64,000 nucleotides of DNA, from contig OZ024877.1 in assembly GCA_964017185.1 (NCBI GenBank), positions 62,367,211 through 62,431,210 of the forward strand, written 5' to 3'. How positions within the stretch are numbered: the first letter of the stretch is position 1; the number at the start of each line of letters is the position of its first letter. The notes beneath the pieces were generated by a model. It saw only the letters and a program-made list of their open reading frames with translations, did not search any database and was not told the origin of the DNA. The translations under genes were made by a program, and so were the position numbers. This stretch comes from Rugalucina vietnamica. Its lineage: Eukaryota > Mollusca > Bivalvia > Lucinida > Lucinidae. Positions 1 through 12,180 of the stretch are shown in pieces.

Positions 1-651
1 TTCCAATAATTCTCTATTTTATTGCAGCACTATTTATCACAGGCTTTAGGACGTAATATAATGACGGCTTTAACTGGTAGTAATATCACCCTCTGGCATC
101 TGACCCAGGATGTCAAGGAACAATCACGCGATACCACAATGTTTCTTAACGGAATAATCAAAGGTTTTAAGACAAAACAAAAATTACAATCTAAATAATT
201 GATGGCATTTCTTGTAAAGTCAGCAGGCTGTCGTAATATTAGCATAGGTTAAAACAGAACTATATCTGTACTGTAAGAGCGAACATTTCTGGATTCATGA
301 AGACACGAAAGGATTTGTCAGATTATTTTACGATAAAACAATCTCAAATCGAAGTTTATTTTGTTTGTAAAGTTAATCATCTTGGGAGAAAGAATTGTGT
401 GACGTTGATATTTGATGAGACAGTTTGACATTTCTAAACCTCTTTTGAGAATCAAAACGAGAAAGCCTAATCCCAAAAGATTATTTCAAACTTCTCAAGA
501 ACCATTTTGTCATTTTGCTCAATTATTATACACGCTTTAAAGGTGCAAAACTAAACTAGAGGCAATCACCACCGTTTGAAAAGATTCCGTGTATTATGGC
601 ACATGAGACTAAATATTTCAAGACATTTTGTGCAGTAATTTCAATGCAATA

Positions 652-902
652 ATTGAGCCGCATCGTGCGAAAACCAGGTGTTATGCGAAAACAAAAACGC
701 AGATCAGCTAAGCAGTAACTGCGAAGCTGATCAGCGCCTTTGTTTGACATGCTTTGTTTTCAATACACGGATAGTACAATTTCTCTCCTTGCTAAGTCCG
801 AAATTTCAAGCTTCTATCCATCTGCTATAGTTGAACAGGCCGGGTTTTGTCGGACCTGGTCGGAAACCCCGAAGACCGGGTTTCTTGCGTCGCGGCTCAA
901 TT
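652..902. mobile_element. MITE with GATCAG palindrome
   Basis: The ends are imperfect inverted repeats (TTGAGCCGC at the left, GCGGCTCAA at the right). The interior holds a hairpin built on GCAGATCAGC and GCTGATCAGCGCC, with the flank GGATAGTACAATT. The same core recurs near 8150, 9175, 25190, 26935, 44290 and 45665. There is no coding capacity. It is interpreted as a non-autonomous DNA transposon. Confidence 0.6.
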
Positions 903-1319
903 GGGTCTTGAGTATAATTTTAACCCGTATTTTTAGCAAAACCTCGATACAACAGTCTGATTCTGTACATCCAAAGCAATGTAGAAATTCTTTACAAACT
1001 GTGTTATGCAATTGAGGAAGCTATCTGTCATGTTCGACAACTAAATTTATGTAGTTTTAGTTTATGTCTAGGATTAGCAATGCAGACAACGCTGATGATG
1101 ATTAAATGTCAAACGCTTGAGCATTTATATCAGTCTTTGAGTGCGCGAAACTTAAACTGTTTTCAAAATTGGCAGTTTAAGTTAAAAAGAAGATTTGAAT
1201 TTCGTGATGAAATAAAATCGTCATTTACATGTCGAACGAATTCCAGATGAAAGTACTCTTATTTTAGCCTTAAACGTGGTCGTACATTATGAAAACTTGT
1301 TCATGCCATATGCATAGAC

Positions 1320-1505
1320 TTTTTCAGGTGCAACCATTAAAAATTTCACTGGGAAAATGTTGATTTTTTTTATTTCGAACACCCACAATGTATCTTTTTG
1401 ATCAAAACTAAGAAAATTAGGCATACCCCTGCAAACCCCAGTGTTTCTGTATAAAAATGGGGTTTAAGGCGGTATCTATTTCACGGACATGTTTTCCTGA
1501 TGATT
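1320..1505 (+). mobile_element. Foldback MITE family F1, right half
   Basis: This is the right half of the F1 family (complete copies at 16016-16290 and 46312-46590). It shares the TATAAAA-like stretch, the GGGGTTTAAG motif and the terminal CGGACATGTTTTCCTGATG. The left half and central palindrome are missing or decayed. The same half-element is present at 25815-25925 in the duplicated copy. Confidence 0.6.
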
Positions 1506-1611
1506 TGGTATGGTATTTTGAAACATAAAACTAAAGAGAAAAGCGGACGTACAAAAAACTCTTAAAAACAGGAATTCCAAAATCATTGTAGATAAAAAAT
1601 AGACAGGATAC

Positions 1612-2880
1612 TCCCTAAACTAACTAAACGTTATGAACCACTGCAGAAGCTGAGGGTGAGGTTATGGCCATGTAAAACCGGTTTAAGCCCGCCAGTAACT
1701 TTGTGTTACTGATCGTTCCAAGTCGATACTTCTGTGGTGGTTGGGTTAAAGACGCTTTTAAGTGAGGGTCTTTCGGAACCAGAATTTTATGGTGACTTGG
1801 TTTACAAATTTAAGAAACTTATAGGAAGTAATGATTTTTCTTTTCAGTTTAGAAAAATCATAACACGTTACAGACGTATAGGTTATAACTTGAATGTTAT
1901 GCGACAGTCTGCATGCTTAGTTTTTAACCCAATCACGGTTGATAACTATGCTGCCTTCTTTAATTGCACGCCGGTGGGTCGGGCGTCAGACTCTATGATG
2001 GCCCCGACTTAAAGCTATTCATTTTAGTTGGTTGGGGCCTGAGCTTCTTGTCTGTTGCTTGGCCCACCGGGGTCCAACTGATGTTTTTCTTTAGCTCCGG
2101 AGTTAGTAAGTTATTTGGCGCCCAGGGATCTCCATCGTCGGGCAGCTTACTCAATCTGTGAGTCCTGGTTTTTGATTCATCAGGATGTTTATCATGATTT
2201 ATTTGTTTGTTCTTGATGATTCATTTACTAGTTAGAGATTCACCACGAGGACCGAAGAACTAACTAAATGTTATGAACCATTGCAGAAGCTGAGGGTGAG
2301 GTTACGGCCGTGTAAAATCGATTTAAACCCGCCAGTAACTTTGTGTTACTGATCGTTCCAAGTCGATACTTCTGTGGTGGTTCTTTTTGTTTTATGTCTT
2401 GGTGTTTAAAATATTTTTGTGCTGTTGGCGCCTTATGTATGTTTGCATATTTTAGTTAAGTTAAGGTAACTGAGTGGCCACCTATTGGGAAAATAGCTGC
2501 TCATTCGGCTTACGAAATGTTTTCATGGTATAAGTACCTGATTGTTAGTTTGGTTTTTTCCCACCTTGGTTTTTGGAGTGGGAGTCTTTTTCTGATTGCG
2601 CCTTTTCCTGATCTTTGCCTACTTGTACTTTTTGTTTTATGTCTTGGTGTTTAAAAATTCTTTTTGTGCTGTTGGCGCCTTATGTATGTTTTCATATTTT
2701 TAGTTAAGTTAAGGTAACTGAGTGGCCACCTTTTGGGAAAATAGCTGCTCATTCGGCTTACGATATGTTTCATGGTATAAGTACCTGACTGTTAGTTTGG
2801 TTTTTTCCCACCTCGGTTTTTGGAGTGGGAATCTTTTTCTGATTGCGCCTTTTCCTGATCTTTGCCTACTTGTACCTTTT
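1612..2880 (+). mobile_element. Penelope-like retroelement fragment with repeated terminal unit
   Basis: The order is a partial copy of the element's terminal non-coding unit (1612-1739), the C-terminal end of its reverse-transcriptase ORF (1735-2012, same reading as the end of the ORF at 49400-50224), then the terminal non-coding unit again (2013-2640), followed by a further partial tail (2630-2880) ending in CCTACTTGTACC. A terminal unit both before and after the coding part resembles the tandem pseudo-LTR layout of Penelope-like elements. The catalytic RT domain is absent. It lies immediately left of the large foldback element starting at 2890. Confidence 0.6.
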
Positions 2881-4949
2881 TCCCATCGGTTAGCTAAAGC
2901 CCCCGACTGAAAAAAGCCATAAAAAATCACTTTTGGTGGCCTCATGTTTAGCAGAAATTTCCTTGGTAAAGTTGTTTAGTACTGTCTTTGGGAAGTATGA
3001 AAACCAATGTTTTAAGTTTTTCGTTCTTGCAAAAGTACTTTTATTCTGGGTGAAAATGAACTACCCTAGCTTGTTTGAACCGCAACATTAAGGACAGTTA
3101 TCTCTGTGTACCCCAGGGGCCAATTTGACCTCCCTTGCTCATCCCCACCCAGGACAATCTTTCAAGGGTGTCAAATCATTCATAGGGACCCCAGAAATGA
3201 AAAGAACTTTTGTCGTCAAAGATAAACTATTTTGCTCTATGAAAAAATGCATGGTTTCCATGGCAACCATTGCAACATGATTCTTAAGCATGGGGGTGTA
3301 CATGCAAAAATGGCCATATCCCCACTGTTACTTATCCTGGACCACTGAAGCTGGTCTCATTTTAAAGCTTAAGACATAGCCCTTTCAACCTATGGTAAGT
3401 ATTGCAAGTTATCTATTTTGCATATTCATGAATATTAATGAAAACATTAAAATGACAGAAAAATGGTTAAAAAACAGTAATATTCTATTTCAGGACCAAA
3501 CTATCAATATGACACTTTGTCATTTAGCCAGTAATATCATATGACAAATGTATTGATGTCATGGGCCTAAATAAAATTATCTCATTTGCATTTTCATGAA
3601 TATCAATGAAATTGTCGAAAATCGAGGGAAAATTGTCACAACTGCAAGGTTTTGGATGGGTTATAAGATCTATCTTGCATCACTGGGACCAATTCTCATG
3701 GCTGCCAGTGTAGTCAGGGGTATCGCCTTAATGCCATAAAATATTGTAAATGATGTAAAATTTAATAGTTCCCACAAAAAAAGCATGTCAATGTTGATGT
3801 GCATACAAAAAAAAAAGAAAAAAAAATAGTTCCCACACCTACCCATAGTGTGATTCTAATAGATAGGGTACTCACAAAAATATACATATACCGACAATTC
3901 ATGCTGTAGAATACTATAATTGGTCTGATAGTGATGAAACATGGACTAAGCAATTTAACTTTTAATATCTTTTATTCAAATAGTTGAATTTGCTTATTCA
4001 TGAAAATTAATAAAATACATAAGTTATCGGTGACAAATCTTGGAAAATAGCAGTAGACATACACAATCACTTGTACCAGAGCTATTAACAAACTAAGGAT
4101 GCTGAATGAATGCTATGTCAAAGTACTATGTCCCTCAAGTCTGATATAATAATGATCTGATTTTCAATTTCATGAATTATAATGAAAACTCTAGAAACAG
4201 GAATGAAAAAAGGAAAACATGAAACTGGAAAACTTACAAAACAGCTTGTATCTTGGCAATCAAAATCCCTAACATGCTGAAAATGACATCACATGGTTTC
4301 TAGGGCAAAATAAGGGTTGTCCTGTACTACAATATACACGTCATTTGATTTTTTTGCTTTATGAATATTAACACAACCTTTCCAATTTAGAGGAAAATTA
4401 AGGAAAAGTTAGGGCGGTATACATAGAAAATCACGTGTATCTTGCCTACTGATAGATCTAGAGAGCTATTATTGGTATCAAATGATTGCTAGGACATTGT
4501 TCCATAACCATGATATTAATAGGTTTTATATGAATGAGAGAAAAATCAATGAAAAATAAAGGGGTACACCAACAAAATTGCTTATAACTCAGCTTCCAAT
4601 ATCCTCAGAGAACTGAAAATGGTACCAATAGAATGCTAGGACAATGCTCTGTTACCACATGATCTGATAGCTTAAGCATATGCTATTGCATTTTCTGTAT
4701 CGTACATAATATTTTAAAAAATTGTGGAAATGACAGAAAATTGAAGATTGTGCTCCAACATAATGTATTACATCTTGATTGTAAGTAAGCATGCTTTATT
4801 TATCTAAACAAATGGAAATAAAACAGTGTCTAACCAATAAATTAATGCCATTTTAAGTTCTCTGCGGCTCTTGACAGTCAAGATATACACAATTTTGTAT
4901 GTGTACCCCTTCATTTTTCGTTGCGTTTTGTCTTATTTATAAAGAATAG

Positions 4950-6356
4950 TTTAGCTCCGGAGTTAGTAAGTTATTTGGCGCCTAGGGATCTCCATCGTCG
5001 GGCAGCTTACTGAATCTGTGAGTCCTGGTTTTTGATTCATCAGGATGTTTATCATGATTTATTTGTTTGTTCTTGATGATTCATTTACTAGTTAGAGATT
5101 CACCACGAGGACCGAAGAACTAACTAAATGTTATGAACCACTGCAGAAGCTGAGGGTGAGGTTACGGCCGTGTAAAATCGATTTCGGAACCTGCATTTTA
5201 TGGTGACTTGGTTTACAAATTAAAGAAACTTAAAGGAATAAATGATTTTTCTCTTCAGTTCGGAAAAATCATATCACGTTACAGACGTATAGGTTATAAC
5301 TTGAATGTTATGCGACAGTCTGCATGCTTAGTTTTTAACCCAATCATGGTTGATAACTATGCTGCCTTCTTTAATTGCACGCCGGTGGGTCGGGCGTCAG
5401 ACTCTATGATGGCCCCGACTTAAAGCTATTCATTTTAGTTGGTTGGGGCCTGAGCTTCTTGTCTGTTGCTTGGCCCACCGGGGTCCAACTGGTGTTTTTC
5501 CTTTGCTCCGGAGTTAGTAGGTTATTCGGCGCCCAGGGATCTCCATCGTCGGGCAGCTTACTCAATCTGTGAGTCCTGGTTTTTGATTCATCAGGATGTT
5601 TATCATGATTTATTTGTTTGTTCTTGATGATTCATTGACTAGTTAGAGATTCACCCCGAGGACCGAAGAACTAACTAAATGTTGTGAACCACTGCAGAAG
5701 CTGAGGGTGAGGTTAGGTACCTGTAAAACCGGTTTAAGCCCGCCAGTAACTTTGTGTTACTGATCGTTCCAAGTCGATACTTCTGTAGTGGTTCTTTTTG
5801 TTTTATGTCTTGGTGTTTAAAATTTTTTTGTGCTGTTGGCGCCTTATGCATGTTTTCATATTTTTAGTTAAGTTAAGGTAACTGAGTGGCCACCTATTGG
5901 GAAAATAGCTGCTCATTCGGCTTACGATATGTTTCATGGTATAAGTACCTGATTGTTAGTTTGGTTTTTTCCCACCTCGGTTTTTGGAGTGGGAATCTTT
6001 TTCTGATTGCGCCTTTTCCTGATCTTTGCCTACTTGTACCTTTTTAAACCCGCCAGTAACTTTGTGTTACTGATCGTTCCAAGTCGATACTTCTGTGGTG
6101 GTTCTTTTTGTTTTATGTCTTGGTGTTTAAAATATTTTTGTGCTGTTGGCGCCTTATGTATGTTTGCATATTTTTAGTTAAGTTAAGGTAACTGAGTGGC
6201 CACCTATTGGGAAAATAGCTGCTCATTCGGCTTACGAAATCTTTTCATGGTATAAGTACCTGATTGTTAGTTTGTTGTTTTCCCACCTTGGTTTTTGGAG
6301 TGGGAGTCTTTTTCTGATTGCGCCTTTTCCTGATCTTTGCCTACTTGTACTTTTTT
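4950..6356 (+). mobile_element. Penelope-like retroelement fragment inside F2
   Basis: A terminal non-coding unit (4950-5183) is followed by the C-terminal end of the RT-linked ORF (5184-5423, ending in the same stop region as 50224), then the complete terminal unit (5424-6040), then a further tandem partial tail (6044-6356) ending in CTACTTGTAC. It splits the right arm of the surrounding foldback element, so it inserted after that element was in place. Confidence 0.65.
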
Positions 6357-6619
6357 AGCAATCATTTGATACCAATTATGGCTCTCTAGGTCTACCAGTG
6401 TCCAAGATACATGCGTTTATCTATGTAGACCTCCTCAGTTTTTCCCATTTTTTTCTCTAAAGTCTGAAGGTTTTGCTAATATTCTTAAAACTTAAAATCA
6501 AATGACTTATATATTGTTGTACAGAATGGTATAATATTGCTCTAGCAACAATTTGATGTCATTTTCAGCACTTTAGGGCTTTTTATTGGCGAGGTACAAT
6601 TCATTTTGTAGGCTTTCCC

Positions 6620-6620
<1 letters not shown>

Positions 6621-6657
<37 letters not shown>
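6621..6657 (+). repeat. Poly-T tract
   Basis: An uninterrupted run of about 37 T lies in the right arm of the foldback element at 2890-7557. It is simple sequence. Confidence 0.9.
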
Positions 6658-7556
6658 CACTTTTTCTCTCCAATTTGTGAAGTTTTCATTAAACTTCATG
6701 AAACCGAAAATCAGGTTATTCTTATATCCTACTTTAGGATCATAGTACATTGCCATAGCAGTCATTTGATACTGCTTTCAGTGTCCTGGATTTCTTAACA
6801 GCTCTGGAACAAATGATTTTGTACATACACCCCCTATTTTTTTCCATTATTTGTTCAAGATTTCTTATGGGGTATTTTTTGTTAATTTTCATGAATAAGC
6901 AAATTCAAGGATTTGAATATTAGGTATCAAGGTTTTATTGCTAGGTACATGCATCACTATGGGACCAATTATAGTATGGTCCCAGGGATGCAAGATAGGT
7001 CTTATAACGCACACATAGATTTTTTCCCTTGTTTTTTCCTGGATTTTTGGCATTTTCATTAAAATTCATGAATATGCAAATGAGATAATTTCCATTTAGG
7101 CCTTTGACATATGATAGTACTGGCTCAATAACAAAGTGTCACAGTGATAATTTGGGCCTAAAATAAGTTTATTTATGGAATTTTAATGTTTTTTTCTGTA
7201 ATTTTAATGTTTTCATTTAAAATCATGAATATGAAAATTAGATGACTTGCATAACTTAACATAAGATAAAAGGGCTGTGTCTAAGCTTTAAAATGAGACC
7301 AGGTTCAGTGATGTAGGATAAGTAACAGCGGAGATATGACCAATTTTGCATGTACCCCCTAATTTTCGAGAATCGAATAATCGAATGTCATGTGTAGCGG
7401 TATACATCCCATAATTTAAACACTTTTGCAAGCCTTAAAATTGACCAAATATTGGTTTTCAAGCTTCCAGTGGGTTCTTCTATAAGAGGGTATAAATGAA
7501 ATTTCTGCTACTTTCCGACCACCTATTACCATTTTTCTGATGGCTGGGGCTCTAAC

Positions 7557-8535
7557 TAGGTGTTCCGTAAAGCCTCTCCACCGGCACGGAATTGGAGCGA
7601 CGAAGTACATTGGAGTGCGGGTTAGCCAGCTGATCTAATTTAGGAAAAATAATGCAATGCTAAACATACTGTTTGCAGCTCAGCACTTGATTCTAGGAAA
7701 TGCCACACTAGACAATTGGTACAAAATGAAATAAATATAGGCGAATCAAGAATGTATTTCTTACATTGGCTACAAGTGTATAAAATATCGAAAAGTCTTT
7801 CTCCCTTTCCTTGAAAGCGTGTTTGATGCAAAATCTATGAAAATGTCTCTGAATTCTGATGGTTAAACATGTTAAGTTACGGACTTCATGGTTCCGATTG
7901 TGTATTCCCAGTAAATCGTTTGTTTCACTTGCTTTAATGTTGAATAATTACTGGAATATAAATTGCCCCTGTCTAGACAAGGAACAACATAACAACCATT
8001 CTGACCATTAAATAAGCCTTTGCGTTAGAAAACAAACAATCTGGGTTTGCGACCAAGCTCGACACAAACCGGTCTGTACAGCTACAGAGAATAGTTAGAA
8101 ACTTGGAATTTCGAATTTATAGACTATAGCAAGTTGAGGCACAGGAGAGAAAACAAAGGCGCTGATCAGCTGTGAAGTTTCTGCACATCTGATGTGAGTC
8201 GTTGTTTTCGCATCTGCAGATTGCTGGTTTTCTGGTTCGGCTGAAATGGATTGCTATGTGGGTTATTGATATAATTACCGGTCAAATGATAGCAGTAAGT
8301 GTTTCAGACACGCAATAGTTCGGTAATAGAATCAGTGATGCTGTGAATCAAGGACCTGGTACTTGCTTACATTAGCATAATGGTATATAACGATTATACT
8401 GTTTGTCACAAAGCAGTCCGTATGTAAACAACTGAGATCTAGCCAAATGTGAGTCGAAACTCTACTTGTGATAGGAAGCAATATATTTTGTCACATGCGT
8501 TCGTCATTATATCATTTATCATCCTAGTGTCGAGA
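7557..8535 (+). repeat. Segmental duplication, copy 1 right part
   Basis: This continues the match to 26038-27345 (first shared segment TTCCGTAAAGCCTCTCC). It was separated from the left part (1-1616) by insertion of a Penelope-like element and the large foldback. A decayed GATCAG-palindrome MITE is included near 8070-8240. An open frame at 8449-8781 crosses the end of the duplication and resembles no known protein, so it is not called as a gene. Confidence 0.75.
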
Positions 8536-9164
8536 AACAAAGTCCGTGTATGCTATTGTTTGTGTATACGTTATACGACAGAGCGCGCGTTCGCACTGTA
8601 CTTAGTTTCGGAAATCGCGCGTTGCCCTTTCCATATTGAAGAAAATGTTTTACACATATCCTATCATATGCTGCATATTATAAACACTAATAATCAACAT
8701 TTTCTTTCTTTGAAACAAATGTCAACATTTAGAACACTCCGAAACTTTGAAACTTCCGAAATGTTCTCAGTGACCAGATGATCAATTGTGAAAGGTTTTT
8801 ATAGTTATACAACCAAAAATGTTTGCTTCATATGATATGATATTTTAAATATTTCACAAATTACTTACGCGAACGGTACCACAAATTTTCCGAACTTAGG
8901 TTTAGTTAGAATTGTTAAAATTCTCTGTGACGTCACCGTTATATGTGAAAATGATAGCTTACAGGGAGTTTGTTTCCTGACAGTGGTAATGTAACTGCAT
9001 TTCAATCAGTTTGCGGAGGCCTAGGTTTATCAGAAATTTTGTTGTTCAGGAAATTCTTCAAGAGGTTTATACTCGGTGTTTAAATTAAGTCAATGAAATA
9101 TTCTAGCCTGTCCTTTATTTTCATGAACGACGACATATGAGAAAACCAACAACCTGCACAGGCA
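8536..9164. other. No gene seen
   Basis: This is AT-rich unique-looking sequence 5' of the first recognised receptor exon. I looked for the expected upstream receptor exon (about 140-150 bp encoding the start of the ligand-binding domain) and did not find it. Confidence 0.5.
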
Positions 9165-9350
9165 AAAACAAAGGCACAGATCAGCTTCGCAGTCACTGCG
9201 AAGCTGATCAGCGCCTTTGTTTTCTTTACCCGGATAGCCCAGTTTCTCTTCTTTCTAAATTCAATCTTTCCAACCTCTAGCCATCTTCTGTGCTTGTACA
9301 GCTCGGTTTATGTCGGACATGTTCGGCAACCAAATAGTGAGTTTTACCAT
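9165..9350. mobile_element. MITE with GATCAG palindrome
   Basis: A near-perfect hairpin is formed by CAGATCAGCTTCGCAG and CTGCGAAGCTGATCAG, flanked by AAAGGC and GCCTTT, followed by the family's GGATAG..CAGTTTCTC flank. It ends about 60 bp before the receptor exon at 9416. Confidence 0.6.
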
Positions 9351-9415
9351 GATGCGGCTCGTATATAACACCATAATACATATTTATATTTTGCAAAGAT
9401 GTTTTTCATCTGCAG

Positions 9416-9460
9416 GATCTAAAGAATCAAGTTCTGACGACGAACGTCTGGTTACGAGTG
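9416..9460 (+). CDS. Nicotinic-receptor-like subunit, 45-bp exon (gene exon 3 equivalent)
   Basis: The 45-bp exon lies between a TCTGCAG acceptor and a GTGAGT donor and encodes DLKNQVLTTNVWLRV in phase 0. That is the conserved nicotinic-receptor segment just before the loop A/D region (consensus KNQ-LTTN-WL). In vertebrate receptors the same segment is also a 45-bp exon followed by a 110-bp exon, and the next exon here (15822) is exactly 110 bp. The protein would be a subunit of a pentameric ligand-gated ion channel in the plasma membrane. A foldback MITE begins about 20 bp past the donor. Upstream exons are missing from the annotation because none could be recognised. Confidence 0.85.
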
Positions 9461-9481
9461 GTGAGTAGCAAATGTACTTAC

Positions 9482-9765
9482 GAAAACTTGCCTATGGAAT
9501 ATACAGAGATTTGTTTCAACTGTACAAAAATGAAAAATTCATTGCAAAAATATGACATTTCAATATGATTACTCAAAATATTGATAGTGGGTGCACGTTA
9601 GAAAAGCATCGCAAAGGCGTAACGAGTACCAACAATCTATGTCTTGGATAAAGAAAACTCTTCCAAAGGATCTAACGATTATATTTTATCTGTATACCCC
9701 GTTCTCACTAATTAAGAATTGGGTATAAGGGTATTTATCACACGGACAGTTCTGCCTGCTAACCG
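9482..9765 (+). mobile_element. Foldback MITE family F1, decayed copy
   Basis: It starts with AAAACTTGCC and ends near CACGGACAG, with a decayed central palindrome (GTGGGTGCACGTTAGAA facing TAACGAGTACCAACAATC). It lies just inside the intron after the 45-bp receptor exon. Confidence 0.55.
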
Positions 9766-9845
9766 GGAAAATGGAAAATAAGATATCTTCTTCGCAAACA
9801 AGTAAGCGTTTCCCACGCTGACCTTTTAAAAGAAACAAAAAAAAG

Positions 9846-12180
9846 ATGTTGCTAACAAGAGGTAGGGGATATTTAAGAACACGAAACCCAAAAGCGAAGC
9901 ACGTTTATACCACAAATCCTGAGACCATCGTCGAATGCTTTGTACCATCTTATTCAATAAGCGATCACCTTCCGGTCTGTTTCACGAGAAAAGCTAGCTG
10001 TAAAATTCAAAAGCATGAGCACATTACCACCACTTATAGGTCATTTAAAAAATTCAATGAAACTCAGTTTTTGAATGATCTGGCATCTGCTCTGGAGCCT
10101 TATGGTAACTTTACGACTGGTTCTGATATAAATGATGACTGTTCTGCCTGGATCAAAATTATACAGAACCAGTTGGATCGCCATGCCCCGTTAAAATCGA
10201 GAAGAGTCAAATTCAAACGTTTGCCCGAGTGGTCAAATCAAGAAATCCAGACGACTCGTAGGTTAAGAGACATAAGCAAAAGACACGGCAACTGGTCTGA
10301 TAAAAAATATAGAAACAAAACAAAAACACTAATTCGGCAGGCAAAGAAGCATCACTTTTCAGAAGCTGTTACAAATCTTAAAGACACTAAATCCATCTGG
10401 AAGAATTTACGGACTGAAAGTCAAAAGGCCGCTGCGCAACAGAATTCTTTGCCTAATAAGCTCGAAATAAATGGCCAAAATTATACTAATTCACAAGAAA
10501 TTGCCTATAAATTGAACAACTATTTTGCTTCTATCAGTGAATACATCAACGACAATAATGTGACCACTAGTCCCCCCGACCTGACCAAATTACAAGCATA
10601 TATAGAGTCCAAAATTCCAAAAGAAACTTTCTTCAAAATACCAAAAATAACTCCAAATCAAGTTTCTCAATTTATAAATGGACTGAATCCGGATAAAGCT
10701 ACTGGTCTTGACGGCATTGGCCCTAGAATCTTAAAACTATCAAACTCTGTAATTTCCCCATCTATAGCAGCCCTAATAAACAAAAGTATAAACACAGCTA
10801 CATTTCCAGATCAGTTAAAAATGGCTAAGCTGTTTCCTATTCATAAAAGTGGGTCTAAAACTGACCCAGCAAACTACAGGCCAATTTCAATTCTTCCAAC
10901 TGTTTCTAAAATATTTGAAAAGCATATAAATAAACACTTAGTTGCATTTTTGAATAAATATAAAGTAATACACGCTAATCAATCAGGCTTTAGACAAAGG
11001 CATAGTTGCCAAACCGCCTTGGTCAAATTGATCGATCAATGGATGGCATGCATAGATAGAGGTGATTTGGTGGGTTCAGTTTTCCTCGATTTCCGAAAGG
11101 CATTCGATCTCGTTGACCATTCCATTCTTATTGATAAACTTTCACTATATAAATGCAAAGGTTCAGATTTAAATTTGTTCAGTTCGTATCTACAGTCTCG
11201 TCAACAAGTAATCGACAGTGGTCAGAGATTATCAAAACCAGCCGATATAAAAACGGGTGTGCCTCAGGGGTCAATTTTGGGACCTACATTGTTTTTAATT
11301 TTTATTAATGACCTCCCTCTTCATATGGAATACTGTGAAATTGACCTATTTGCTGACGATGCTACGTATCATATAAATGGTAAAACAAAATCCGAGGTCG
11401 AACCCAAATTGCAAACTGATGGCACTAATTCTAGAACTTGGGCTAAGCAGCATAAAATGCAAATACACATCGACTGCATGTATGGCACTCGGAACAAGAA
11501 ACATGACTCAGAATGGTTTTTCAAAATTAAATATAGACATAGATGGCAATAAAATAAAGCAAGTTGACAAACAAAAACTTCTAGGCGTATTTATCGACGA
11601 AAATTTATTGTGGACACCACATATAGATTATCTTTGTGCTACAATATCGACAAAAATATCCCTTTTGAAACATTTATCAACATATGTCCCCGTAAAAGTC
11701 CAAAAGTTATTTTATCAGGGGTACATCTTACCACTTATTGATTATGGCTCTAATACTTGGGGTTCAACGTCCAAACAAAATATTGAAAGATTAGCTAAAT
11801 TGCAAAAACGAGCGGCCCGCATTATCCTAAAGACGGGGTTCGATACATCATCTTCGGAAATGTTCACTGATTTGGGTTGGCTAACCATAAAAAACCGCCA
11901 TAACTATAATAAGGCAGTCCTTACGTATAAAGCTTTGAATAAATTAACGCCTGAATATATCTCCGATTTATTAAAGCCTGTGTCTGAAGTACATAATCGT
12001 AATCTGCGATCTGCATCCAACGGCTCCTTGGCAGTGCCAAGATCTAGTACATCATTCTTTGATAGGTCATACTCTGCAACTGCACCAAGATTATGGAACT
12101 CTATGCCAAATGAAATTATTACTGAGTCATCTTTAAAAAACTTTAAAAGGTCGGCTAAAACTTATTTTAGTAAACAGTGA
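9846..12180 (+). pseudogene. CR1/Jockey-like LINE ORF2 (endonuclease end + reverse transcriptase), truncated and frameshifted
   Basis: Two overlapping frames (9846-11552 and 11377-12180) together cover the end of an apurinic-type endonuclease (the SDHLPV motif near residue 40) and a complete non-LTR reverse transcriptase: GLNPDKATGLDGI, motif A FLDFRKAFDLV, motif B GVPQGSILGP and motif C FADD. The C-terminal part includes LLGVFIDENLLW and the usual LINE tail domain. The reading frame shifts near 11475-11490, between QIHID and CM..GT, by a small indel. The endonuclease is cut at its 5' end, so the copy cannot mobilise itself. It lies in the sense orientation in the 6.4-kb intron of the receptor gene. 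The family is CR1/Jockey-superfamily; the exact clade is uncertain. Confidence 0.85.

Larger units (their letters stand above)
1..1616 (+). repeat. Segmental duplication, copy 1 left part
   Basis: This stretch matches 24487-26033 in the same orientation over nearly its whole length with scattered substitutions and small indels. The match begins at base 1, so the duplication probably continues upstream of the window. It contains two small mobile elements, at 652-902 and about 1320-1505, that are also present in the other copy and therefore predate the duplication. No convincing coding exon was seen. It could be an old large transposon rather than a chromosomal duplication. Confidence 0.8.
2890..7557. 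mobile_element. Large foldback element F2, copy 1, with nested Penelope-like insertion
   Basis: The left arm (2890 to about 4730) and right arm (about 4730-4949 and 6357-7557) are imperfect reverse complements of each other. Both are AT-rich and carry repeated CATGAATATTAATGAAA-like motifs. The ends TAGCTAAAGCCCCCGACTG and (reverse) TTAGAGCCCCAGCC form a short terminal inverted repeat. The right arm is interrupted by a Penelope-like fragment at 4950-6356. A second copy is at 56031-59689. No coding sequence was recognised, so how it moved is unknown. Confidence 0.7.

Noticed and set aside
8449..8781. 110-codon open frame
   Set aside because: It has no recognisable domain, overlaps the end of a duplicated repeat and has no splice or codon evidence.
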